NCBI RefSeq assembly: GCF_020215665.1
Contig: NZ_CP084061.1
Location: forward strand, 1,302,001 to 1,366,000
DNA length: 64,000 nt
Direction: 5' to 3'
Source: Blautia parvula
GTDB taxonomy: Bacteria > Bacillota > Clostridia > Lachnospirales > Lachnospiraceae
The translations under genes and the position numbers were made by a program. The notes beneath the pieces are model-generated. The model was given only the letters and a program-made list of their open reading frames with translations. It did not search any database and was not told the DNA's origin. This document shows positions 18,178 through 26,714 of the stretch, piece after piece; positions within the stretch are counted from its first letter, which is position 1, and each line of letters opens with the position of its first letter.

Positions 18178-19602
18178 TTAAAGGCCTGCTGATATTGTAC
18201 AGAATGCAATTGCAAGTACTGCAAGAATAATCCATACTTTCCAGATTGTTTTCCACCACTGTGCAAAGGAAACCCGGCACACCGCAAGTCCTGCCACTGT
18301 TGTTCCCGCTACAGGGCTCAGCAGATTCGTAAGCTGATTTCCGTACTGCAGTGCTGTAACTGCCGCCTCCGGATTTACGCCGTGAAGATCGCAAAGCGGT
18401 GCCAGAATCGGAATAGAAAGTGCAGCCAGTCCTGAAGAGGACGGAACAAGCAGTGTCAGCAGAGACTGAACCACATAGAGTACAGCTGCAAATACAACGT
18501 TATTCGAATTTGCCACCAGATTACTCAAAGCATTCAGAATCGTATCAATAATTTTTCCGTCCTGAGCCACTACCATAATACCGCTGCAGAAACCAATTAC
18601 CATAGCGGCAAATGCGATATCCTTAACACCTGTAATAAACTCTTCCGCAATCTCTGTCTCAGTAAGTCCACCGAAGATTCCCATCAGAATCCCCATTCCA
18701 AGGAAACACATAGAAAGTTCATTCATATACCATCCAAAATTAACCAGCCCAAACACAACGATGACCATACCGATCACGAATGTTGCAAGCACCAGTTTCT
18801 GGCGAAGTGTCATATTCTGATTAAAATCAACATCTTCTCCGCCCATTTCCTTTCTCTTGTGCAGATCATCCTGAAATGTAATTGAATTTTCAGGATTTTT
18901 CTTAATTTTGATAGCACGCCATGTAACAAATGCAATGATAACTGCCATCATAATTACCCACTGGATCATACGGAAAACCAGCTGCGGATTTCCCTGAATC
19001 CCGGCAATTCCCTGTGCCACTAGCACGCAAAACGGATTCACTGTTGATGCCGCATATCCGACTGTCGCCGACAGACAGACTGTCATAAATGTAGTCATGG
19101 AATCATACCCCATTGCAAACATTATCGGCATAATCAGCAGATAAAATGGAACAAGTTCGTCCGACATACCGAATGTACTTCCTCCCAGACCGAACAGGGC
19201 CATCAGGATCGGTATGATCAGCACATCCTTTGAACCGAGTTTTTTAACAACTTTCTGAATTCCCATATTCAGCGCGTTTGTCTTTGCCATGATCTGGAAC
19301 ACTCCGCCAATGATAAAAACAAAAGCAAGTACCTCTACCATTGACTGAATGCCTTTTCCTGGAGCCATCAGCACCTCAGTGATTCCCTGTCGGAGACTCG
19401 TACCATCTTCTGTGATTTTTGCAACAGTATGATAGGTTCCTGCAACTGCGACTTCTCTTTCGCCTGTAGAAGTCTCCATGATCGTCCTCTCAAATTCACC
19501 GCTTGGCAGGATCCAGGTGAGGATTGCCACAACGATTATCAGGAAGAAGATCAGAGTGATTACATGAGGCATATGTATCTTGAATTTTTTCTTCTCTGCC
19601 AT
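18178..19602 (-). CDS. YfcC/DcuC-family transporter, FraA-like role
   Basis: This 474-residue integral membrane protein has about twelve hydrophobic segments and the layout of the YfcC group within the DcuC superfamily. Segments such as LTWILPSGEFER, FGLGGSTFGMSDE, ASTVNPFC and LVPSSSGLAAL mark its two inverted halves with re-entrant loops. In Salmonella the fructose-asparagine carrier FraA is a DcuC-type permease, so this protein is the best candidate for Amadori-compound uptake here (inference). It is placed between the amidohydrolase gene (15 bp upstream) and the deglycase gene. Confidence 0.87.
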   Translation of the reverse strand: MAEKKKFKIHMPHVITLIFFLIIVVAILTWILPSGEFERTIMETSTGEREVAVAGTYHTVAKITEDGTSLRQGITEVLMAPGKGIQSMVEVLAFVFIIGGVFQIMAKTNALNMGIQKVVKKLGSKDVLIIPILMALFGLGGSTFGMSDELVPFYLLIMPIMFAMGYDSMTTFMTVCLSATVGYAASTVNPFCVLVAQGIAGIQGNPQLVFRMIQWVIMMAVIIAFVTWRAIKIKKNPENSITFQDDLHKRKEMGGEDVDFNQNMTLRQKLVLATFVIGMVIVVFGLVNFGWYMNELSMCFLGMGILMGIFGGLTETEIAEEFITGVKDIAFAAMVIGFCSGIMVVAQDGKIIDTILNALSNLVANSNNVVFAAVLYVVQSLLTLLVPSSSGLAALSIPILAPLCDLHGVNPEAAVTALQYGNQLTNLLSPVAGTTVAGLAVCRVSFAQWWKTIWKVWIILAVLAIAFCTISAGL

Positions 19603-19617
19603 TACTCTCTTCTCCTT

Positions 19618-21168
19618 TTATTTTTTATATACCGTCTTTCCGTCCATGATTGTCATAACTACGCCTGCGCTTTTTACATTTGCAGAATCTGCGTGAAGAA
19701 AATCTCTGTCAAATACTGTAATGTCTGCAAGCTTCCCTTCTTCAAGCGTTCCGAGCTTATCTTCCATAGAAAGGTTTCTGGCTCCACCGATGGTCCATGC
19801 TTTCAGCATTTCCGATACTGTAATGGTATTTTCCGGCTGGAACGGAGTATCCAGACCATCCAGATATCCGCCGCACGAGTAATAGATTGACTCCGGCAGA
19901 CTTGTGATCAGAAGAGGCAGATCCGTCGCCCCGCTTAATATCATACCAGAATCCTGCATCTTCCTGCGGTTCCAGTAATTCTTTCTTCTCTCAAATCCGA
20001 TTGTTCTGCTGATATTATCAAGCAACACCTCCGCAGGATCCAGTGACATGATTTGGAAATAGAGTTCTGCTGTCACCCCCAAAGCTCCAAGTCTTTCCAG
20101 ATCAACGGGATCGGTAAATTCCATGTCCGTAATGGCATGGCGGTTCTTCAACTGCCCGTCTTCCTTTTTACACTTATCATAGATCTGTGTGATCTTTCCT
20201 ACTGCACCGTCTCCCTGTGCATGAAGAGACCATCTGAAATCTTCCGCATCCGCAGCAAGTACGTCCGCCTCAATCTCATCATAAAGAATATCCAGCGTAC
20301 AGGTAAACGTCTGTCCCTCATATGGCTTTTTGAGATCTCCCTTATTTGCCGCAATGGTCCCGTCCGTCATCCTGTTAAATCCACTGAATCTTACCTTGTC
20401 TCCTGTAAACTTTTCTCTCATCTTTCTTGCATAAGGAAGATTCATTCTTTGTCCTACCGGCTGGGACATGAAGAAGAATCTGAGATGCAGGTCTTCGGAA
20501 TCTTCCATTTCCTTCAGGTAATCCGTAAATCCATAGAAATCATCGAACCCCATCTCCTTTACCGTTGTTACGCCCCGGGAATTCATCATTTTCATGTAGT
20601 CTGAAAATTCCTTTTCAATAAACCCACGGTCATTCAGATATTCCCTCATAATGCGGTAATAGCTTTCAGGATAACAACTCTCCGGCGTAAATCCGTAAGT
20701 CTCTCTTGCCTTCCGGTTCATAATACAGGTTGATCTGTCAGCCGCAAAAAGGATAACCGGTCTGTCCGGATACTCTGCTTCCAGCATCTTTTCACCTTCT
20801 GCCTGATTCCATTTCTCCGGAATCCAGCCATGACCCAAAATTGCGCCCTCTGACCCCTTCCCGCCCTCATAGTTCTGCAGTGTCTTCAGCCCCTGCCCAT
20901 TGTCCGTCACATCAGACATATCCGCGCCGACATGAAATACTGCATATCCGGTGAAAAACGTGTGTGTGTCTGTAATCCCCGGCATAACAAGTTCCTCATC
21001 AAACTGTAGGAATTCGTCTGCTTGATCTGTGATCTCCTGCGTTGGAGCCCCGGTTCCGGCTTTGACGATCACATTGTCTTTCAGACATATATAACCTTCG
21101 TATGAATCGTCTCGGACGCTGTCAAACAGGTGCTTTGCAGCTATCACCTTTGAGAATTTTTTCTCCAT
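19618..21168 (-). CDS. YtcJ-like metal-dependent amidohydrolase
   Basis: This 516-residue protein has the composite beta-sandwich/TIM-barrel form of the YtcJ amidohydrolases. VMPGITDTHTFFTG near residue 62 is the first metal site, SLHAQGDGAV near residue 320 and SGATDLPLL near residue 430 the later ones, and LGTLEEGKLADITVFD the C-terminal sandwich strand. The first site reads HTF where the family normally has HxH, so one metal ligand appears replaced. The reaction is unknown; hydrolysis of an N-acyl or peptide bond to free an Amadori compound would fit. It is the first gene of the operon behind an operator-containing promoter. Confidence 0.8.
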   Translation of the reverse strand: MEKKFSKVIAAKHLFDSVRDDSYEGYICLKDNVIVKAGTGAPTQEITDQADEFLQFDEELVMPGITDTHTFFTGYAVFHVGADMSDVTDNGQGLKTLQNYEGGKGSEGAILGHGWIPEKWNQAEGEKMLEAEYPDRPVILFAADRSTCIMNRKARETYGFTPESCYPESYYRIMREYLNDRGFIEKEFSDYMKMMNSRGVTTVKEMGFDDFYGFTDYLKEMEDSEDLHLRFFFMSQPVGQRMNLPYARKMREKFTGDKVRFSGFNRMTDGTIAANKGDLKKPYEGQTFTCTLDILYDEIEADVLAADAEDFRWSLHAQGDGAVGKITQIYDKCKKEDGQLKNRHAITDMEFTDPVDLERLGALGVTAELYFQIMSLDPAEVLLDNISRTIGFERRKNYWNRRKMQDSGMILSGATDLPLLITSLPESIYYSCGGYLDGLDTPFQPENTITVSEMLKAWTIGGARNLSMEDKLGTLEEGKLADITVFDRDFLHADSANVKSAGVVMTIMDGKTVYKK

Positions 21169-21195
21169 TTCTCGTTCCCTCCTCTCTTGCTTTTG

Positions 21196-21225
21196 ATTAT
21201 ATCATCTTATAACGTTATAATACAA
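21196..21225 (-). promoter_or_regulatory. operon promoter with a 14-bp palindromic operator
   Basis: On the minus strand TTGTAT (21225-21220) and TATAAT (21201-21196) are 18 bp apart. Between them lies the perfect palindrome TTATAACGTTATAA (21207-21220). An operator between -35 and -10 is a classical repressor arrangement; the adjacent GntR/UTRA protein is the obvious candidate. The amidohydrolase start is about 30 bp downstream. Confidence 0.6.
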
Positions 21226-21299
21226 TATGACCTTTCCGGTGCATTAGAACTTTGTTAGTAATAAATATTTTTAAAATCAATTTTTTGTAGTAAATAGAC

Positions 21300-21357
21300 A
21301 AAAAAAGAGCTTAAAAACAGCATTTCTCATTTTGAAATGTCTCGCTTATAAGCTCTT
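21300..21357 (-). terminator. intrinsic terminator after the GntR gene
   Basis: On the minus strand AAGAGCTTA pairs with TAAGCTCTT, with an inner CATTTC/GAAATG stem, and ends in a run of seven T. It separates the regulator gene from the operon promoter, so GntR is transcribed on its own. Confidence 0.75.
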
Positions 21358-21392
21358 CTCACTTTCAGATATAACCTTTATAAACTACCGGT

Positions 21393-22124
21393 TCAGATTG
21401 AAATCCGGTATCGTCCGCCCGCTATGATCTCATAGCTGATATACAGCGGATTTTCCTCTTTATCATTGATATAACTGGTCAGAATCATAACCGGTTCACC
21501 AGTGCTCATCTTCAGATATCCCGCAATCGACTGAGGGATCATACGCACCTCCACCGTACTGCGCCCTTTCTCGGATTCCTGTACATTGTATTCCTCGCTG
21601 AGCATGCGGGTGAACGATCCGCCTTCAAGACGTTCCGCCTGCAGATCCGGCACTCGACTTACCGGTATGTAGATATGTTCATATATAATCGGCAGATCAT
21701 CCGCCGACAGGACACGTTCGATATGGTACAGGCGGGAATCATCCTGAATCTTTAGAAATTCCTTCTGCCAGTTCTCCGCATCCATGACCGTGCAGGAAAT
21801 GATATGAGAGGACGGCCGTCTTCCATTTGCTATACAGGCCGCGGAAAAACTCATATTGTTATCATTTTCAATCTTCCTATAAATCCGTGGTGCTTCTACA
21901 AATGTACCCTTGCCTTGACGTTTTACTAAAACTCCTTGAACACAGAGTTCTTCAATTGTTCTTCGAACAGTAATCCTACTCACTTGATAAAGTTCTGAAA
22001 GTTGAATTTCCGTAGGAATCTGATCTCCTGGCTTATAACATCCGCTCTGTATCTGTTCTTTTATTTTCTTCATTAGCTGCATATATAATGGTTGTTGTGA
22101 ATTTTTATCAAGTTCCATATACAA
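21393..22124 (-). CDS. GntR-family regulator with UTRA domain (FrlR-like)
   Basis: This 243-residue repressor has an N-terminal winged helix (about residues 8-75, with PGDQIPTEIQLSELYQVSRI and VKRQGKGTFV) and a C-terminal UTRA ligand-binding domain (about 95-240). HutC/FrlR-type regulators respond to the pathway substrate or its phosphate. It stands directly upstream of the Amadori operon, separated by its own terminator and a palindromic operator, which supports control of that operon and possibly of itself. The effector is unknown. Confidence 0.9.
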   Translation of the reverse strand: MYMELDKNSQQPLYMQLMKKIKEQIQSGCYKPGDQIPTEIQLSELYQVSRITVRRTIEELCVQGVLVKRQGKGTFVEAPRIYRKIENDNNMSFSAACIANGRRPSSHIISCTVMDAENWQKEFLKIQDDSRLYHIERVLSADDLPIIYEHIYIPVSRVPDLQAERLEGGSFTRMLSEEYNVQESEKGRSTVEVRMIPQSIAGYLKMSTGEPVMILTSYINDKEENPLYISYEIIAGGRYRISI

Positions 22125-22146
22125 TTGTCTCCCTTATCCTATAATA

Positions 22147-22293
22147 AATGCAGCCGAACGTGCTATCAAAAACTTTGCAGTGGGCCGCCGCAACTGGCTG
22201 TTTTCAAAGAGTATCCGTGGGTCAGAGGCCAGCGTAGCCGTATACAGTATCACAGAAACCGCCCTTCTGTTACAATTAATGGTTTCGGATTAG
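22147..22293 (+). pseudogene. IS66-family transposase, C-terminal remnant
   Basis: The plus strand encodes NAAERAIKNFAVGRRNWLFS followed by [17 protein letters not shown], the conserved C-terminal segment of IS66 transposases. After ETALL the frame shifts and the expected NGLxPxxYL segment continues in the next frame as [10 protein letters not shown]. No start, upstream domains or terminal repeats were found, so this is decayed IS debris. It lies just upstream of the GntR gene and does not interrupt it. The rest of 22.3-22.98 kb is A/T-rich and holds no gene except the phosphatase fragment near 22.65 kb. Confidence 0.75.
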
Positions 22294-22630
22294 CAAAGAA
22301 GTATTTATAAAATATAAATTGACTATACGCTCTTTCTCTTCCATTAAGATATGCGATGCATAATATATAATAAAATATACATAAGCATAATACAGATTGA
22401 TAGAGAGCATATCTTCCTACCATTTTCGTCAACACTTGCGAAACACAAGTCCATAATCTAACCACACGTTTATATAATCAAATTTTATCACGAATAGTAA
22501 TCATTCTCAATACAATTATTTTGCACTGGAAGTACTGAAAATAATTAACAAATAATCGTCATACCAGAACGCCTTTCAAAAGTTGTAAAATCCCTTCTAC
22601 CATCCAAAAACCTACATAAAATAAGGAAAT

Positions 22631-22724
22631 TTAATAAAAATGGCAATTCCTGCCATGGCAGACGAATAGTATTTTTATCATGTTTGCATTTCTCCTTATA
22701 TATTAGTTTTTCCTTGATTTTACG
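22631..22724 (-). pseudogene. decayed 5' fragment of a LMW tyrosine phosphatase
   Basis: The minus strand reads MIKILFVCHGRNC and then a stop, matching the first residues and P-loop start (MIKVLFICHGNIC) of the intact phosphatase at 10817-11281. The similarity continues upstream through a CTCCTTATA leader and a CTTGATTTTAC block, both of which also precede the intact gene at about 11291-11335. It is therefore a remnant of a duplicated phosphatase gene with its leader, or of a second element carrying it. Confidence 0.6.
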
Positions 22725-22978
22725 GGGGGTACCGAATTCCCCCATTTAAGGGACACTTGCATATTAAAAGAAGATATACATTTTTGCGTTATCTCTCTTG
22801 TCCTCTACAAAGAATCAAATTATGACAACTGTTGTATTCTTTCTTTATAATCCTTAATCACCACATAAATAATATTTACCCTATATGGTCTATAAAGATT
22901 GTTTTATTTAATTCCTTTGAATATATATCCATTTCACTTAAACTGATTTTCCATAGCACTTTCCTTTCTATCATTCGC

Positions 22979-23692
22979 TTAATTTATAGTATTAATATTT
23001 CCGCAAAATTCTTCCACATTCTGAAACATTATCTCCAGCCTATCAATCTTCTTCTCCGTATGATAATGCCCACAATACCACTTCTGATATTCCAGCTTGT
23101 CCTCTATCCCATCTAGCCATTCTTCCGTAGACTTATCTACTTTGCTCTGGTCAACGCCTGGCAGGAACACTTCCACCGGCTCATATTTCAATGGTGTGGT
23201 ATGACTCAGCACCACATCCACCTTCCACCCTAGTTTATCTAACTGAGCTTCCACATACTTCTTTATTTCCTCTGATGGCTGTTCATCTTCCCACCAGCCG
23301 TAACCGTAAATCAGCCGGAACATTTTATCAATGCTGTACGCTCCACCCATGACAATCACCTGCTTCCCATCCAAATCAAACACTTCCCCGTCTTTTGCAA
23401 ACAACAGATGTGGATATTTTTCTTCATAGTAAACCGTACCGCCGTGCCAGCTTTTTTCTTTATAACTGTCTATCGTATACGGTCTCTGCTCATGATTCCC
23501 ATGAATGCAGAAAAGCGTAATCGACAGAGATTCCAGAAATCTTTTCTTTAAACTATCCTGTTTCTGTCCGCTGAAATTTATCCCAGCATCTCCAAGTATA
23601 ATCAATATATCTTCACGACTGGTCTTTAGCCGCTCACAAAATTCTTCTATTCGTCCAAATTGTCCGTGGGTATCACCTGTTATGTATATCAT
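22979..23692 (-). CDS. calcineurin-like metallophosphoesterase
   Basis: This 237-residue protein carries the metal-binding motifs in order: GDTHG near residue 6, LGDAG near 35, GNHE near 65 and GHYHT near 210. It would be a cytosolic dinuclear-metal phosphodiesterase or phosphatase; the family covers many substrates and I cannot pick one. The ATG at 23692 has AAAGGA seven bases upstream; a TTG two codons earlier is less likely. It is not closely linked to other genes, and A/T-rich debris lies downstream. Confidence 0.85.
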   Translation of the reverse strand: MIYITGDTHGQFGRIEEFCERLKTSREDILIILGDAGINFSGQKQDSLKKRFLESLSITLFCIHGNHEQRPYTIDSYKEKSWHGGTVYYEEKYPHLLFAKDGEVFDLDGKQVIVMGGAYSIDKMFRLIYGYGWWEDEQPSEEIKKYVEAQLDKLGWKVDVVLSHTTPLKYEPVEVFLPGVDQSKVDKSTEEWLDGIEDKLEYQKWYCGHYHTEKKIDRLEIMFQNVEEFCGNINTIN

Positions 23693-23733
23693 TTCCAATT
23701 CCTTTCCGGATGCCCGCCCTTGGACGGCTCCCT

Positions 23734-23910
23734 TTATTTAACCATATCATTTCCCTCTTCAACCAGAACTGTCACCGGAGTATCCTTTGTAAATACCCCG
23801 TCCTCCAGCCATGCTCCTTTTAACATAATCGCTGGTGTCGGCTTATAATTATATCCGGACTGCTCACAGACTTTCAATGCCCATTTATCTTTCTTCATAA
23901 TTTCGGCCAT
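23734..23910 (-). CDS. SymE-like toxin
   Basis: The segment KVCEQSGYNYKPTPAIMLKG followed by AWLEDGVFTKDTPVTVLVEE matches the AbrB-fold SymE toxin family, whose core reads P-x-I-x-LKGxWLe followed by a V-x-V strand. The protein ends a few residues early compared with relatives that finish in a LVI-type strand. The start is uncertain: MAEIMKKD at 23910 or the internal ATG at 23898, both after an AGAAAGG sequence. In E. coli, symE lies beside mcrBC and hsd; here it also lies just downstream of McrBC-like genes. A function as an RNA-degrading toxin is inferred from the family. Confidence 0.65.
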   Translation of the reverse strand: MAEIMKKDKWALKVCEQSGYNYKPTPAIMLKGAWLEDGVFTKDTPVTVLVEEGNDMVK

Positions 23911-24025
23911 CCTTTCTGTATATTTCGATAACACTGCACCATTTGCACGGTATTTTAAGACTCTTACGCAGAATTCTGTCCTTAGTGATTTAAAACTTTG
24001 ACCCCATTTTTCCGGAACAGCGGTT

Positions 24026-24157
24026 TCACCGCATCGGTATACCCATCTCTCTGAGAAGGTTCCTTCTGGATGCTTTTGTCTCCTGACTTTTACTTGAGCG
24101 AATAATATCCATATTTTCCTGTATAATACAGACATCATTCGCTACCAGAATATCCAT
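24026..24157 (-). pseudogene. short unidentified open frame, probable gene fragment
   Basis: An open frame encodes 43 residues from an ATG at 24157; the same frame is open upstream to a stop 84 bases further (TEEQLRKIMDILVAND, charged and helical). There is no ribosome binding site and I do not recognise the family. It probably is the 3' end of a lost gene between the SymE-like gene and the defence island. The surrounding 23911-24269 holds nothing else I can support. Confidence 0.25.
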
Positions 24158-24269
24158 TATTTTTCTGAGTTGTTCCTCAGTTTGAATGACTTTATCTGGG
24201 CTATTTTCAATTACGGCATTCTGCTAAGATAAGAAATTTTTCTCGTGCTTTTTAATCCATATCATAAAG

Positions 24270-26714
24270 CTAGCTCAATTTGCTCATGCAGCTTTGCAGC
24301 ATCCTAAATGTTGCATTCGGATGCTTGTTAAATTCTGCAACATTTTCACTCTTCACGATGCTTCCATCACGAATGATATGAATCATGTCACTCTCAATCA
24401 AAACTTTCGTCTCCCCAAACTCAAATGCAGTGGATCCCTCTTCATCCAAAATTCGGGGATCTGTTCGTCTCTTTAATTCTATAAAGAAACGATAATCCGC
24501 CTCATTGCGCAAACGCAGTTCTGAGTATGTCTTTGCGGTACTCAGCAGAAAATAGTTTGTATAAGCAACCGGATTAGGTCCGCTCTCTTCCATGGTAATG
24601 ATTTCCGGAAGTTCATGCCATTGTAAGACTTCAAACACATGATAATCCTTAGAACTATGTTTGCTGGCTCCGGGCAACTGTGACCGTTTTCTCTGACTGT
24701 AAGATATGAGTTCTCCGTAGTACCGAATACCGGAGCCTTTTTCATATAGCGCTACATACCGTATTGGCAGGTTCACTTTATCAAATCGACGAGTCCAGTA
24801 CAACTTAGATTTCAGGAACAGCTGCAGGTGGTCCGAATCTGTAACAAGACCAATCAGCACATCTCTCTTATTCCAATCTACAGTACGAATACGCTCCTCC
24901 ATACCTGCAGGAAGAGTCGCTCTTTCAAACGCTGACTCGGGTGAATCCGTAATCAGATCGTCCAGCAACTTTGTAACAAGTGAAGTTGCACTTGGAAGAA
25001 ACGGCAAACCGCCAATGTTGACACTTTCTATGCTTCGGTAAAACCTATGATTCTTATATACTTCCTCCTCTGCATATGGAAACAAAATATAAGCGCCGAA
25101 CATAGTTTTCTCAAAAGTAAATCTGGAATCCGGATTCTCATAAACAATAGAATCACGATAACGATGCATCGTATTGATATCATCCACTTTGGGACCTGGT
25201 TTGGTATCCGGATAAAATGAGCTGTCTGGATTCATTTCAATGCGGTACTTCGCATCAAAAACATATTTATAGGCATTCTTCGATCCTCGTTTTTCAAGTT
25301 CAAGAACATTATCCGGACGCTGATGCACTGTCTGAGTCTTTGCCTCAGAAGGATTGTAGGTAAGATAGAACCTTTCATCGATTTGGGTATTTACGAATGT
25401 TATCTTCGAAGGCTTTCCCTTGACCAAATCTACTGTGACCCCCTTCCGATCAACCTTGATAATATCCGGTGATTTCAATTCATATCGCTCTTTCAGAATG
25501 GCATAAAGCTTAATGAAACACCAATATTCATAGAGCTGCGCAGTTTCTCTTACAGACATTCGGAAGATGTCGCCACCAACAGAAATGCCATTCTGTAGCA
25601 TCAGATAATACTTGTACAGTTCACGATAACCGGGAGCCATACCGAATACAAGTGACATACTTTGTGCTGCACTGTACTCAGATACATCCGCCAGAAACGA
25701 AGAGGCAAGAATACGCTGCAGTTCTCGCTTTATTCTGTATGCCTTATCCAAAATCGACCGCTCAGGTTTTTGGGTGCTCTTGATATATCTTTTCAGGAAA
25801 TCATCAATGTGTCGTATGGTGGAACGCAACATGAACTTGACCAAACGGTTTTCCTGTGTATCATAGGTAATCTGCTTGCGCACAGAAAGCACACGCTCCG
25901 CCAGAATTCTTGTCCCCCCCTTTCTTATGTATTCAGGATGCTTCTGTAGCCACTTTTCAGAGTTTGAATCTGTTCTCCGTGCTTTATAATGCGGAACGAC
26001 TTCGTGGATCGTTACCAGTTTGTGATGGGGAACAGCAACGATTCGATTTACCGACTGAAGATATTTGCTGCATATTGTTTCTAAAACAGTAAAAAATACG
26101 GCCGACACCTCGTTCTTTTTATGGTTCGGAACGAACACTTGATAAGTCTTCTTCATAAAGTCGAGGACACTTTCACTGATCAGGTCATTAATGTCCGCCA
26201 TCATTTCTTGATAATCCTCTTTATAATTGACCTTAGTGGGATAGACTTCTATCCGAATGGAAATTACTGTCTTATTATTTGCAGCTACATTGAAATCGCA
26301 AAAACCGACATTGTTTCCGAAATTAATAACTCCGGACAATAATGATGCATCATCGTCAAGCACCCGGCAAATTCGTTCTTCAATTAGATTGCTGTTACTA
26401 AAGAATTCAAGCGCTTCTCCATTTCGAGCTTTTATGGTGACAACATAATCGGTCTGCTCAAAGAATAACGGTTTTACTTTGAATTCATGCACCGCCATTC
26501 CTTCATGGTCAAAATATTCCTCTGACATTTCCTGTACAGGAACACTGATTCGTTTTATATCTGAAGCAACGACTTTCAGGGAAGAAGACGCATCACCGTT
26601 TACCACAGCACCTGCATTCTGCTTCCCTTTCGTTTTTATTACTATATCAACATACGCTGTTCGGACCTCTAATAACTTATCAGAGCCAGTAGGAAGTGAA
26701 ACCATCGTCTTCAA
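24270..26714 (-). CDS. DUF2357 (McrC-like) PD-(D/E)xK nuclease protein
   Basis: This 814-residue protein has an N-terminal beta-rich region (about 1-165), a helical middle, and a nuclease domain with PD at residues 467-468 and DAK at 487-489, the classical PD-(D/E)xK pair. LYEYWCFIKL near 394-403 precedes the domain, as in DUF2357/McrC-type proteins. McrC-like subunits cleave DNA when driven by an McrB NTPase; the McrB-like gene overlaps this one by 35 bp, so the two form a pair. It is the last gene of the defence island. Modified or invading DNA is the probable target (inference). Confidence 0.8.
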   Translation of the reverse strand: MKTMVSLPTGSDKLLEVRTAYVDIVIKTKGKQNAGAVVNGDASSSLKVVASDIKRISVPVQEMSEEYFDHEGMAVHEFKVKPLFFEQTDYVVTIKARNGEALEFFSNSNLIEERICRVLDDDASLLSGVINFGNNVGFCDFNVAANNKTVISIRIEVYPTKVNYKEDYQEMMADINDLISESVLDFMKKTYQVFVPNHKKNEVSAVFFTVLETICSKYLQSVNRIVAVPHHKLVTIHEVVPHYKARRTDSNSEKWLQKHPEYIRKGGTRILAERVLSVRKQITYDTQENRLVKFMLRSTIRHIDDFLKRYIKSTQKPERSILDKAYRIKRELQRILASSFLADVSEYSAAQSMSLVFGMAPGYRELYKYYLMLQNGISVGGDIFRMSVRETAQLYEYWCFIKLYAILKERYELKSPDIIKVDRKGVTVDLVKGKPSKITFVNTQIDERFYLTYNPSEAKTQTVHQRPDNVLELEKRGSKNAYKYVFDAKYRIEMNPDSSFYPDTKPGPKVDDINTMHRYRDSIVYENPDSRFTFEKTMFGAYILFPYAEEEVYKNHRFYRSIESVNIGGLPFLPSATSLVTKLLDDLITDSPESAFERATLPAGMEERIRTVDWNKRDVLIGLVTDSDHLQLFLKSKLYWTRRFDKVNLPIRYVALYEKGSGIRYYGELISYSQRKRSQLPGASKHSSKDYHVFEVLQWHELPEIITMEESGPNPVAYTNYFLLSTAKTYSELRLRNEADYRFFIELKRRTDPRILDEEGSTAFEFGETKVLIESDMIHIIRDGSIVKSENVAEFNKHPNATFRMLQSCMSKLS

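Noticed and set aside
23911-24138. N-terminal extension of the SymE-like protein to 134 residues
   Set aside because: The extension has no family match, and a different frame there also looks like gene debris; the SymE core starts only near 23900.
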